The position numbers were made by a program, and so were the translations under genes. Shown here in pieces: positions 1 through 6,589 of a stretch of 7,223 nucleotides of DNA; within the stretch, counting starts at the first letter, position 1, and each line of letters begins with the position of its first letter. Below the pieces are notes generated by a model. It made no database searches and was not told the origin of the DNA. It was given only the letters and a program-made list of their open reading frames with translations. Source of the stretch: Christiangramia sp. (GTDB lineage: Bacteria; Bacteroidota; Bacteroidia; Flavobacteriales; Flavobacteriaceae); NCBI GenBank assembly GCA_024644145.1, contig JAHELO010000080.1, forward strand, positions 1 to 7,223, read 5' to 3'.

Positions 1-815
1 TGCTGGAAGATAAATACCTGAAGAATCCAGATTATGATCTTAAAAATTCTTTTATGATTGGTGACCGACTTACTGATATGGAATTTGCCCTGAATTTCGG
101 TGGGAATGGGATTTTTATTGATAATCACGAGGATCTGGCCGAGGAAGAAGTGAAAAATAACAAAGCTGAGGTTGAAAAGCATATTTCCCTGAAAACTAAG
201 TCCTGGAAAGAAATTTATGAGTTTTTAAAATTACAGGATAGAACTGCTTCAATTGAAAGAAAGACGAACGAAACTATTATACAGATAGATCTTAATCTGG
301 ATGGTACCGGTAAAAGCGAAATAAGCACGGGTATAGACTTTTTTGATCATATGTTAGATCAATTGGCCCGGCATGGCCAGATGGACCTTAAAATTAAGGT
401 AAAAGGCGATTTAGAGGTAGACGAACATCATACCATTGAAGATACGGCCATTGCCCTGGGTGAAGTTTTTAATCAGGCCCTAGGGAATAAACTTGGGATA
501 GAACGCTATGGATTTTGTTTGCCTATGGATGACTGTCTTGCTCAGGTAGCAATAGATTTTGGTGGTAGGAACTGGCTGGTTTGGGAAGCTGATTTCCGTA
601 GAGAGATGATAGGAAAGATGCCTACAGAAATGTTCTACCATTTTTTTAAATCCTTTACAGATGGAGCAAAGGCCAACCTTAATATTAAGGCTGAAGGCAC
701 CAATGAACATCACAAAATCGAAGCCATTTATAAAGCCTTTGCAAAAGCGATTAAAATGGCAGTAAAGCGAGATACAGAAAAAATGATTCTCCCATCCACT
801 AAAGGAATGCTTTAA
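1..815 (+). CDS. hisB: Bifunctional histidinol-phosphatase / imidazoleglycerol-phosphate dehydratase HisB, C-terminal part (5' end outside window)
   Basis: The open frame enters from the left edge (first full codon at base 3) and ends with TAA at 813-815, giving 270 residues. It starts inside the HAD-type histidinol-phosphatase domain: the GDRLTD sequence at 60-77 matches HAD motif IV, which carries acidic metal ligands. The N-terminal nucleophile motif lies off-window, so roughly 85-110 residues are missing. After a charged linker comes a complete imidazoleglycerol-phosphate dehydratase domain with FFDHML (339-356), DEHHTIED (420-443), NEHHKIEA (702-725) and a C-terminal STKG (795-806). The two His-rich motifs supply the Mn ligands in this family. 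HisB dehydrates IGP to imidazole-acetol phosphate and later dephosphorylates histidinol phosphate, in the cytoplasm. Its stop overlaps the hisH start by one base (TAATG), which implies translational coupling. The ATG at 54 is internal to the HAD domain and is not a start. Identification is secure; the true start cannot be seen. Confidence 0.97.
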   Translation, partial: LEDKYLKNPDYDLKNSFMIGDRLTDMEFALNFGGNGIFIDNHEDLAEEEVKNNKAEVEKHISLKTKSWKEIYEFLKLQDRTASIERKTNETIIQIDLNLDGTGKSEISTGIDFFDHMLDQLARHGQMDLKIKVKGDLEVDEHHTIEDTAIALGEVFNQALGNKLGIERYGFCLPMDDCLAQVAIDFGGRNWLVWEADFRREMIGKMPTEMFYHFFKSFTDGAKANLNIKAEGTNEHHKIEAIYKAFAKAIKMAVKRDTEKMILPSTKGML

Positions 816-1396
816 TGAAAATCGTAATTATAGACTACGGCGCAGGTAATATACAGAGTATCAGGTTTGCCATTGAAAGACTTGGCTTTGAAGCTCGTTT
901 AAGCAGTAATGCATCTGAAATAAAAAATGCAGATAAAGTGATCTTTCCCGGAGTGGGTGAAGCGGGAAGTGCTATGAAAATGCTTAGGGCTACCGGGCTT
1001 GACACTATTATACCGGAGCTATCGCAGCCAGTGCTTGGGATTTGCCTGGGGATGCAGTTAATGTGTAATTATTCTGAAGAAGGGGATACGCATGGGTTGG
1101 GAATATTTGATGCAGAAGTAAAAAGATTCAGGTTCGATGTAAAGGTTCCTCAAATAGGATGGAATACGATCTCCAATTTGGAATCGCCGCTTTTTAATGG
1201 TGTAATTGAGAACGAATATGTTTATCTCGTGCATAGCTATTATGTGCCTGAATGTGAAGATGAGGTAGCAAGAACGGAATATGGAGTTAAATATTCCACT
1301 GCTCTGCACCGTAATAATTTTTACGGGGTACAGTTTCACCCCGAAAAAAGCAGCAAAACGGGAGAGCGAATTCTAAAGAATTTTCTGAACCTTTAA
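815..1396 (+). CDS. hisH: Imidazole glycerol phosphate synthase, glutamine amidotransferase subunit HisH
   Basis: The product is 193 residues, close to the usual ~200 for HisH. It is a class I (triad) glutamine amidotransferase that hydrolyses glutamine and channels ammonia to HisF in the cytoplasmic HisF-HisH complex. Visible signatures are the N-terminal IDYGAGN, the oxyanion-strand region FPGVGEAGSAM, the nucleophile elbow GICLGMQLM with Cys77, and GVQFHPEKS with His175 and Glu177, which complete the Cys-His-Glu triad. The ATG overlaps the last base of the hisB stop codon, and there is no upstream Shine-Dalgarno, so the start is best explained by coupling to hisB translation. A 35-nt gap separates it from hisA. 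Nothing is truncated or missing. Confidence 0.97.
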   Translation: MKIVIIDYGAGNIQSIRFAIERLGFEARLSSNASEIKNADKVIFPGVGEAGSAMKMLRATGLDTIIPELSQPVLGICLGMQLMCNYSEEGDTHGLGIFDAEVKRFRFDVKVPQIGWNTISNLESPLFNGVIENEYVYLVHSYYVPECEDEVARTEYGVKYSTALHRNNFYGVQFHPEKSSKTGERILKNFLNL

Positions 1397-1431
1397 AATA
1401 ACTTTATATCCAACCGAAATTTTAATACCAA

Positions 1432-2160
1432 ATGAGAATTATTCCAGCTATAGATATTATTGAAGGTAAATGCGTCAGGTTATCAAAAGGCGATTATAAT
1501 ACAAAGAAGATATATAATGAAGATCCTTTAGAAGTAGCTAAATCTTTCGAAGATCACGGAATACAATACCTGCATCTTGTAGATTTGGATGGAGCTAAAT
1601 CCAGTCATATTGTAAATCACAGGATCCTGGAAAGAATAGCTTCCAGAACAGGACTTAAAATAGATTTCGGAGGTGGTTTGAAGACTGATAAGGACCTGCA
1701 GATCGCTTTTGATTGTGGAGCCCGGCAGATCACAGGTGGCAGTATTGCTGTAAAAGATCCTGAAATTTTTGAAGGCTGGATTGAAAAGTACGGAAATGAA
1801 AAAATTATCCTCGGAGCCGATGCGAACCATAGAAAAATCGCAATTTCAGGTTGGCAGGAAGCCTCAAATCTTGAGGTGATTCCATTTATTAAGGAATACT
1901 GGCAGAAGGGCATAAAATACGTAATATGCACAGATATTTCAAAAGACGGGATGCTTGCCGGTCCCTCTTTCGAATTATATGAGGAGATCCTTGATGAGAC
2001 TAAAGATATTGGTCTTATCGCTTCCGGCGGAATATCTGAATTTGATGAATTACCCAAACTTAAGGAATTGGGTTGTGAAGGAGTGATCATAGGCAAGGCG
2101 ATTTATGAGAATAGAATTAGCCTTAAGCAACTGGAGAAATACATACTGGAAAACATTTAA
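1432..2160 (+). CDS. hisA: ProFAR isomerase HisA (1-(5-phosphoribosyl)-5-[(5-phosphoribosylamino)methylideneamino]imidazole-4-carboxamide isomerase)
   Basis: The product is 242 residues, the normal length for this single-domain (beta/alpha)8 barrel. It carries out the Amadori rearrangement of ProFAR to PRFAR, the substrate of HisF-HisH. Asp8 in [14 protein letters not shown] and Asp130 in ILGADANH are at the positions of the two catalytic Asp residues of the family. Phosphate-binding loops are seen at [10 protein letters not shown] (residues 79-88) and IASGGIS (196-202), with TDISKDGM (167-174) between them. HisA and HisF are homologous half-barrel duplications. This one is assigned to HisA by the IPAIDI start and by the LSKGDY sequence where HisF has KGVNF. 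The upstream 35 nt are A/T-rich with no Shine-Dalgarno. It sits between hisH and hisF, the usual order in Bacteroidetes his operons. Confidence 0.97.
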   Translation: MRIIPAIDIIEGKCVRLSKGDYNTKKIYNEDPLEVAKSFEDHGIQYLHLVDLDGAKSSHIVNHRILERIASRTGLKIDFGGGLKTDKDLQIAFDCGARQITGGSIAVKDPEIFEGWIEKYGNEKIILGADANHRKIAISGWQEASNLEVIPFIKEYWQKGIKYVICTDISKDGMLAGPSFELYEEILDETKDIGLIASGGISEFDELPKLKELGCEGVIIGKAIYENRISLKQLEKYILENI

Positions 2161-2208
2161 ACCTTCGGAACCGGATTCTAATTAATTAAATCAAACTTTT
2201 TAAAAAGG

Positions 2209-2964
2209 ATGTTAACTAAAAGAATTATACCCTGTCTTGATATAAAAAACGGCCGTACGGTAAAGGGCGTTAATTTCGTGGACCTGCGTGATGCGGGAGA
2301 CCCTGTGGAACTTGCAGCAGCATATGCAGAGAAGGGGGCAGATGAGCTCGTTTTTTTAGATATTTCGGCGACAGAGGAGAAAAGGAAGACGCTGGCCCAA
2401 CTGGTTTTAAATGTCGCTGAGCAGTTAAATATTCCCTTTACCGTAGGCGGAGGAATTTCTTCAGTAGAAGATGTGGACCTCCTCTTGAAGAATGGTGCAG
2501 ATAAAGTATCTATCAACTCTTCTGCTGTGAAAAATCCGGAACTTATCAATCAGTTGTCAGATAAGTTTGGGAGTCAGTGTATCGTTGTGGCAATAGATGC
2601 AAAAAATATAAACGGTTCCTGGAAAGTACATCTGGTAGGAGGGAAAGTACCCACCGATCTTGACCTTTTTGACTGGGCGAAAGAAGTTGAAAGGCGCGGG
2701 GCTGGAGAGATCCTTTTTACCTCGATGGATCATGACGGGACAAAGAATGGTTTTGCCAATGAAGCACTGGCAAAATTATCTACAGAATTAAATATTCCTA
2801 TAATAGCCTCGGGTGGAGCGGGCAAAATTCAGCATTTTCAGGATACTTTTATAGAAGGAAAAGCAGATGCTGCCTTGGCAGCCAGCGTATTTCATTTTAA
2901 GGAGATCGAAATCAGGGAACTGAAAGAAAGATTAAGAACGGCCGGTATACCGGTAAGATTATAA
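2209..2964 (+). CDS. hisF: Imidazole glycerol phosphate synthase, cyclase subunit HisF
   Basis: The product is 251 residues, a full-length (beta/alpha)8 barrel. HisF condenses ammonia delivered by HisH with PRFAR and splits the product into IGP (to HisB) and AICAR (to purine synthesis). The N-terminus [20 protein letters not shown] is diagnostic of HisF. Asp11 and Asp130 (VAIDAKN) are at the two catalytic Asp positions. Phosphate-binding loops appear at VGGGISS (79-85) and IASGGAGK (199-206), and [11 protein letters not shown] (171-181) is the typical loop between them. An AAAAAGG run directly abuts the ATG but is too close to act as a Shine-Dalgarno. A 48-nt gap separates it from hisA and 5 nt separate it from hisIE. 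Confidence 0.98.
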   Translation: MLTKRIIPCLDIKNGRTVKGVNFVDLRDAGDPVELAAAYAEKGADELVFLDISATEEKRKTLAQLVLNVAEQLNIPFTVGGGISSVEDVDLLLKNGADKVSINSSAVKNPELINQLSDKFGSQCIVVAIDAKNINGSWKVHLVGGKVPTDLDLFDWAKEVERRGAGEILFTSMDHDGTKNGFANEALAKLSTELNIPIIASGGAGKIQHFQDTFIEGKADAALAASVFHFKEIEIRELKERLRTAGIPVRL

Positions 2965-2969
2965 TATAT

Positions 2970-3590
2970 ATGGATATAGATTTTAATAAAAACGGCGATG
3001 GCCTTGTACCTGCCGTAATACAGGACGCCTCAACAAGAAAGGTCTTAATGCTTGGGTATATGAATGAAGAAGCATATCTCAAGACCAATGAAACCGGAAA
3101 AGTCACTTTTTACAGCCGGTCTAAGCAGAGGCTATGGACCAAAGGAGAAGAAAGCGGTAATTTTCTAAATCTGGTGAGCATTAAACTGGACTGTGATAAT
3201 GATACTCTTTTAGTAGAAGTAAATCCATATGGCCCTGTTTGTCATAAAGGAACAGACACCTGCTGGGCTGATGAGAATTCAGCTGACTTCGGTTTTCTTA
3301 CGGCTCTGGAAGGGATTATTGAAAACCGTCAGAAATTAAGTGCCACAGCGCCTGAACTCAGAAAAGAAAACGATAACAGTTATGTGGTTTCCCTATTTGA
3401 TGCCGGAATCAATAAGATTGCTCAGAAAGTCGGAGAAGAGGCGGTAGAGACCGTTATAGAAGCTAAAGATAATAATGATGAACTTTTCCTTAATGAAAGT
3501 GCAGATCTACTGTTCCATTACCTTATTCTGCTAAAAGCAAAAGGATTTGGGTTGAAGGACATAGCAAAGGTGCTGGAGGAAAGACATTAG
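2970..3590 (+). CDS. hisI: Bifunctional phosphoribosyl-AMP cyclohydrolase / phosphoribosyl-ATP pyrophosphatase HisIE
   Basis: The product is a 206-residue fusion, the normal length for HisIE, catalysing steps two and three of the pathway (PR-ATP to PR-AMP to ProFAR). Residues 1-110 are the HisI cyclohydrolase domain: GLVPAVIQD, VLMLGYMNEEA, FYSRSKQRLWTKGEESGN, then DCDND (74-78) and GPVCHKGTDTCW (88-99). Asp74/76/78 fit the Mg ligands, and Cys75, Cys91 and Cys98 fit the Zn ligands of the family. Residues ~110-206 are the HisE pyrophosphohydrolase domain, an all-alpha MazG-like fold, with KVGEEAVETVIEA and NESADLLFHYLILL carrying the acidic metal ligands. The ATG is 5 nt after the hisF stop in an A/T-rich leader. 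It is the last gene of the his operon; the next gene is convergent. Confidence 0.98.
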   Translation: MDIDFNKNGDGLVPAVIQDASTRKVLMLGYMNEEAYLKTNETGKVTFYSRSKQRLWTKGEESGNFLNLVSIKLDCDNDTLLVEVNPYGPVCHKGTDTCWADENSADFGFLTALEGIIENRQKLSATAPELRKENDNSYVVSLFDAGINKIAQKVGEEAVETVIEAKDNNDELFLNESADLLFHYLILLKAKGFGLKDIAKVLEERH

Positions 3591-3599
3591 ACTGATAGG

Positions 3600-3655
3600 A
3601 ACCTGCTGCGGTATTGTTGTGTAGCTGTGGGTGGAGTATTTCTATACCGGAGGTT
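3600..3655. terminator. Possible terminator hairpin between convergent hisIE and pirin genes
   Basis: The 80-nt convergent gap holds an imperfect inverted repeat. AACCT (3600-3604) pairs with AGGTT (3651-3655), and CGGTAT (3609-3614) pairs with ATACCG (3644-3649). This leaves a 4-versus-1-nt internal loop and a 29-nt terminal loop. It lies 10 nt after the hisIE stop and 16 nt before the pirin stop, the expected place for a terminator serving either strand. The large loop and the lack of a clear U-tract on either side make it weak. The rest of the gap shows nothing else. Confidence 0.3.
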
Positions 3656-3670
3656 TATTCAATTAAAAGA

Positions 3671-4522
3671 TTATTCCCAGGTTCCCATTTTACCAGTCTT
3701 ATAATCCTCATAAGCCTGTTTTATTTCTTCTTCAGAATTCATCACAAAAGGGCCGCCAAAGACAACTTTTTCTTCAAATGGCTTTGCATGGCCTAGCAAG
3801 AGAATACTATCTTCCCTGGATAATATTTGAAGAAGCTCGCTATTTTTAGAGAATTCAGCCAGGTGAAATGCAGGGACTTCTATGTGATTAACTTCTAGTG
3901 TACCTTTAATCACATAAAAGAAAATATTATCGGCCTTCGGGATTTCCAGATTCACTTGGGAATCTTGTCTGAAATGAACTAGCGCTAGATTCACTGATGT
4001 GGGAGTATCAAAGGCACCTCGAATTCCTTTGAAACTTCCTGAAACTACCTGCGCCCGTATAGTTTTACTTTCATTTTCCCAAACAGATATCTGGTCTTCC
4101 TGTAGCCCTTTATATGCAGGAGTCATCATTTTTAGTCGTTTGGGTAGATTTACCCATAACTGTAATATTTCCAGTCGTCCGCCCTTTGTTTTAAAATCAG
4201 CTGAAGATACTTCAGAATGCAAAAGGCCACGACCGGCCGTCATCCACTGTACACCTCCGGAATTAATTACACTGGAATGGTCATTATTATCCTGATGTGC
4301 AATATCTCCATCGATTATAAAGGTAACGGTCTCCATACCCCGGTGCGGATGAGGTCCAAAAGGAAGGCCATTGTTATTCGGCGGGTATACCTGCGGGCCA
4401 TGATGATTTAAAAATATAAAAGGGTCTATCATCTGAAGCTCACGGGAGGGGAGAGGAGACCAGGTCTCCAGATCACCAACCGGCCTGTATTCTGCCTGAT
4501 GAAGTTTTTTTATATTCCTCAT
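3671..4522 (-). CDS. Pirin family protein (bicupin metalloprotein, possible quercetinase-like dioxygenase)
   Basis: The product is 283 residues, in the usual range for bacterial pirins. It should be a cytoplasmic protein with two cupin domains and no signal peptide. The N-terminal cupin has PHPHRGMETVTFI with His58 and His60, and GRGLLHSE with His102 and Glu104. These correspond to the 3-His/1-Glu Fe site of human pirin and E. coli YhhW. Other pirin signatures are DPFIFLNHHGP (33-43), MTAGRGLLHSE (94-104) and LQLWVNLP (120-127). The C-terminal cupin (about 170-265) ends with GHAKPFEEKVVFGGPFVMN. Some pirins cleave quercetin and others have regulatory roles, so the substrate here is unknown. 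The start at 4522 lies 6 nt after the NYN gene stop on the same strand, so the two are probably one operon with pirin second. The start codon is enclosed in a 9-bp stem (separate entry). Confidence 0.93.
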   Translation of the reverse strand: MRNIKKLHQAEYRPVGDLETWSPLPSRELQMIDPFIFLNHHGPQVYPPNNNGLPFGPHPHRGMETVTFIIDGDIAHQDNNDHSSVINSGGVQWMTAGRGLLHSEVSSADFKTKGGRLEILQLWVNLPKRLKMMTPAYKGLQEDQISVWENESKTIRAQVVSGSFKGIRGAFDTPTSVNLALVHFRQDSQVNLEIPKADNIFFYVIKGTLEVNHIEVPAFHLAEFSKNSELLQILSREDSILLLGHAKPFEEKVVFGGPFVMNSEEEIKQAYEDYKTGKMGTWE

Positions 4523-4527
4523 CAGGC
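4494..4527 (-). promoter_or_regulatory. Hairpin enclosing the pirin start codon (candidate translational-coupling element)
   Basis: A perfect 9-bp inverted repeat, GCCTGATGA (4494-4502) and TCATCAGGC (4519-4527), has a 16-nt loop. On the transcribed strand the 5' arm starts 1 nt after the upstream NYN stop codon and contains the pirin ATG (4522-4520). The 3' arm lies in pirin codons 7-10. In mRNA the stem would hide the start codon unless a ribosome finishing the upstream gene opens it. The repeat is seen directly; the regulatory role is inference, since part of it is constrained by coding. Confidence 0.45.
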
Positions 4528-4528
4528 T

Positions 4529-5263
4529 TTATTTATTTCTAACGTAAATAAGTTTGAACTTAGAATTAGCATTTTCCCTGGATTCAATTTCGAATTTATC
4601 TATAGAATTGATCATTGGGGTAAGCTTTTGAAAACCATAATTCCTAGAATCGAAATTCGGTTGCTTTTTTTGAAGCAGACTACCTACGTCCCCTAAGAAC
4701 GCCCATCCATCTTCATCGGCCACATCAGAGATCGTATGAGAGATAAGTCTAACCACCTTTGGAGTGATCTTATCTACATTCTGTTTACGACTGTCCTTTT
4801 CTTTGGTTTTATCGCTGGTAGATTCCTTAGAATTATTTTTAAGGATCTCTATATAGATAAACTTATCACAGGCTACAATAAAAGGATCGGGAGTTTTCTT
4901 TTCGCCAATTCCAATCACTTTCATGCTCGCTTCCCGCAACCTGGTGGCTAATCGTGTAAAATCTGAATCACTGGATACCAGGCAGAAACCATCTACCTTA
5001 TTGGAATAGAGAATATCCATAGCATCAATGATCATGGCAGAGTCTGTCGCATTTTTACCCTGGGTATATCCATATTGCTGTATGGGATGTATGGCATTTT
5101 CCAGGAGTACATTCTTCCATTTGTTCAGGTGAGGTTTGGTCCAGTCTCCGTAAATTCTTTTTATAGTAGGGTTGCCGTATTTGGCAATTTCTTCCATCAT
5201 CTCCTTAACGTGAGCTGAGGGTATATTATCACCGTCTATAAGGACGGCCAAATTAGTTTCCAT
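4529..5263 (-). CDS. NYN (PIN-like) ribonuclease domain protein with C-terminal OST-HTH/LOTUS RNA-binding domain
   Basis: The product is 244 residues, predicted cytoplasmic with no membrane segment. Residues 1-140 form a NYN/DUF88 (LabA-like) PIN-fold nuclease domain. AVLIDGDNIP carries Asp10 and Asp12, GKNATDSAMIIDAMD carries Asp74 and Asp80, and LVSSDSDFTRLA carries Asp99 and Asp101. This is the acidic Mg cluster expected of an active nuclease. A charged Lys/Ser/Glu-rich linker follows (about 141-164). Residues ~166-242 look like an OST-HTH/LOTUS winged helix, with DGWAFLGDVGSLLQKKQPNF, YGFQKLTPMI and a closing KFKLIYV strand. LOTUS domains bind RNA, so an RNA-cutting role is likely, with target unknown. 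The architecture is known from bacterial NYN-LOTUS proteins and resembles animal MARF1. The start at 5263 is the only in-frame ATG before the first strand and follows an A-rich leader. It precedes pirin by 6 nt. Confidence 0.88.
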   Translation of the reverse strand: METNLAVLIDGDNIPSAHVKEMMEEIAKYGNPTIKRIYGDWTKPHLNKWKNVLLENAIHPIQQYGYTQGKNATDSAMIIDAMDILYSNKVDGFCLVSSDSDFTRLATRLREASMKVIGIGEKKTPDPFIVACDKFIYIEILKNNSKESTSDKTKEKDSRKQNVDKITPKVVRLISHTISDVADEDGWAFLGDVGSLLQKKQPNFDSRNYGFQKLTPMINSIDKFEIESRENANSKFKLIYVRNK

Positions 5264-5283
5264 TCATTTTATTTTTGGTCGCC

Positions 5284-5291
5284 TAAAGTTA
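5284..5291 (-). promoter_or_regulatory. Possible -7 promoter element for the NYN-pirin operon
   Basis: Read on the minus strand, TAACTTTA resembles the Bacteroidetes -7 box TAnnTTTG with the last base changed. It lies 20 nt upstream of the NYN start, giving a short A-rich leader. A TTG sits only 12 nt upstream of it, shorter than the usual 17-23 nt spacing, so the -33 element is unconvincing. The site is in the gap after the baeRF terminator, where a promoter is expected. Confidence 0.25.
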
Positions 5292-5336
5292 AGATTAAAA
5301 ATTCAAGCTGGAAACGACAGGTATTAAAATGTAGTT

Positions 5337-5368
5337 AAAAGAGGCCTGCAAGTAGTATTGCAGGCCTT
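5337..5368 (-). terminator. Stem-loop terminator downstream of the baeRF-like gene
   Basis: A perfect 10-bp inverted repeat, AGGCCTGCAA (5342-5351) and TTGCAGGCCT (5358-5367), has a 6-nt loop. On the minus strand it begins about 7 nt after the baeRF stop codon and is followed by CTTTTAAC, a short U-tract. The GC-rich base, tight loop and position support intrinsic termination. The U-tract is only four residues, so some readthrough into the NYN-pirin operon is possible. Confidence 0.75.
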
Positions 5369-5374
5369 CTGATT

Positions 5375-6523
5375 TTAAAATCTCAACAAAGCATTCATTA
5401 CAGATTTTTGCTGAGGCATGGAATCATGTTCTACCAGGTATACTTTTCCGCCCATTTCTACAGTTTTCCGGGCAGCCAGGTTTAGAAGTGAAATATTCCC
5501 GTTCTGGTAATTTTCGCTGAATTCCACTTTCATCTCATCCTCGATATAATTACCCCAAACCTCACTTTGTTTTTCTATAAAAAGAGTATCCACTTTTCCC
5601 TGATAAACGGCAGGAATTATATCACTAATTGCAGAAGTGGTATTCTCTGTACTGCTAAGATCTTTGTATTTCTCAATTTTCTTATCCCGATTTTCATTAA
5701 GATAAGGTTCAAAAATTTCAAGTGCCCTTTGATGCACTCCCAGCAGATCTGTATCGTTAGGATTTCCATGGATTACCTTTTCGAATAAATGGTTATAGGT
5801 ATTCGCCTCTTTATAAATAGGAAACAAATAGTCCTGGCAAAACACCACTAATGGAAGTTTCTCCTTATTCAAATACTCCCTGATGCCCTGATCTACAGCT
5901 TTAAAAAACTGTTTAATCTCTGTCTTCTCATCGCGTTCACTTCCGCCATGCCCATGAAATTGAGTTTTATCTCCACCTTCACCCTGGGTTCTGAATTGAA
6001 GTGCCTTTTCTTTGTAGTCAAAACCAACACGCTCCTCCAGGCGGGAAGGCGCGAGATCCTCTATATCTACAGGTGTAATACTATACCTTGAAGCTTCGTA
6101 TAATTTTACATCTTCGATTTGGATGGAGAGTATATGAAATCTGGAATCTCCGGTCATTGCTTCCACTAGAGGCTTAACATAGAATTCTTCATTAATGTAA
6201 TGATAAGCCTCAAAATTTACAGGCAGGGTATAGTATTCAAAAAAATCTGGCGAAGCATAGATCGCCAGACCGTCTGACTGGTGCCTCCAGAAATCTCGGT
6301 TATCTATTAGCTCCTGTATAGGTTTATCTATTTTTTCAATATCGGCTTCAGAAGTATTATTCTCCTTAAGGTCTTTTTTCACCTGGGTCCATTCAGAATG
6401 GAGGTGTTTTTTACTCTTACCTTCCAGCACTTCTTTTCCTGCTCTTTGCGTAGGGATAAAAATAGAAACGCAGTTTTGATTTTTGTAGGTAGCTAACTTC
6501 TTGAATTCGTTTTCATTAATCAT
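5375..6523 (-). CDS. Bacterial archaeo-eukaryotic release-factor-like protein (baeRF type, perhaps family 7)
   Basis: The product is 382 residues from the ATG at 6523. In-frame ATGs at 6529 and 6559 would give 384 or 394. I prefer 6523 because MINENEFKKLATYKN leads into SIFIPTQRAG like relatives I recall, and because a candidate promoter would start transcription inside the longer form. The layout resembles bacterial homologues of aeRF1/eRF1. An N-terminal domain carries SIFIPTQRAG (20-29) and WRHQSDGLAIYASP (79-92). An RNase-H-like middle domain carries LYEASRYSI, a flexible loop with HGHGGS (190-195) at the GGQ-loop position, then KQFFKAVDQGI and LPLVVFCQDYLFPIY. An L7Ae/pelota-like third domain carries DTLFIEKQSEVWG (312-324) and the C-terminal GGKVYLVEHDSMP. 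Such proteins have been proposed to act on ribosomes in release, rescue or quality control, mostly without experimental proof. No signal peptide or membrane segment is seen. The family number is from memory and less certain. Confidence 0.78.
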   Translation of the reverse strand: MINENEFKKLATYKNQNCVSIFIPTQRAGKEVLEGKSKKHLHSEWTQVKKDLKENNTSEADIEKIDKPIQELIDNRDFWRHQSDGLAIYASPDFFEYYTLPVNFEAYHYINEEFYVKPLVEAMTGDSRFHILSIQIEDVKLYEASRYSITPVDIEDLAPSRLEERVGFDYKEKALQFRTQGEGGDKTQFHGHGGSERDEKTEIKQFFKAVDQGIREYLNKEKLPLVVFCQDYLFPIYKEANTYNHLFEKVIHGNPNDTDLLGVHQRALEIFEPYLNENRDKKIEKYKDLSSTENTTSAISDIIPAVYQGKVDTLFIEKQSEVWGNYIEDEMKVEFSENYQNGNISLLNLAARKTVEMGGKVYLVEHDSMPQQKSVMNALLRF

Positions 6524-6559
6524 CGACATAACACAATTTTTTTGGTTAATTCTAAGCAT

Positions 6560-6589
6560 TTAAGTTACGTTTAAACCAATCTATATCAA
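6560..6589 (-). promoter_or_regulatory. Possible Bacteroidetes-type promoter for the baeRF-like gene
   Basis: On the minus strand a TTG (6589-6587) is followed after 19 nt by TAACTTAA (6567-6560). The spacing fits the Bacteroidetes TTG-N17-23-TAnnTTTG layout, but the -7 box differs from consensus at the last two positions. Transcription would begin near 6553-6556, downstream of the ATG at 6559. That favours the internal ATGs at 6529 or 6523 as the real start of the gene. Confidence 0.3.

Noticed and set aside
1617..2096. Open frame of 159 codons on the minus strand inside hisA
   Set aside because: It is fully antisense to a gene with intact HisA motifs, and its translation is Ser/Pro/Ile-rich with no recognisable domain. 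It is a shadow of hisA codon use.
2196..2208. AAAAAGG run before hisF as a Shine-Dalgarno site
   Set aside because: It directly abuts the ATG, too close for anti-SD pairing, and other genes in the window have no such site.
2178..2549. Open frame of 123 codons on the minus strand over the start of hisF
   Set aside because: It is antisense to hisF, Ser/Thr/Ala-rich and without any motif. It also spans the hisA-hisF gap with no sign of its own leader.
2209..2964. Possibility that hisF is a second copy of hisA
   Set aside because: The N-terminus [18 protein letters not shown] and the catalytic Asp11/Asp130 spacing are those of HisF. HisA is already present just upstream.
3614..3796. Short plus-strand open frame after hisIE
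   Set aside because: Most of it is antisense to the pirin C-terminus, and the remainder covers the convergent gap. No motif is seen and the gap is only 80 nt.
3999..4411. Two overlapping plus-strand open frames antisense to pirin
   Set aside because: They mirror the conserved pirin metal-site region in other frames and have no domain character of their own.
5253..5267. Four-codon open frame (ATG at 5267-5265, stop at 5255-5253) overlapping the NYN start
   Set aside because: An ATGAATG arrangement could compete for initiation, but so short a frame is easily produced by chance and nothing else supports it.
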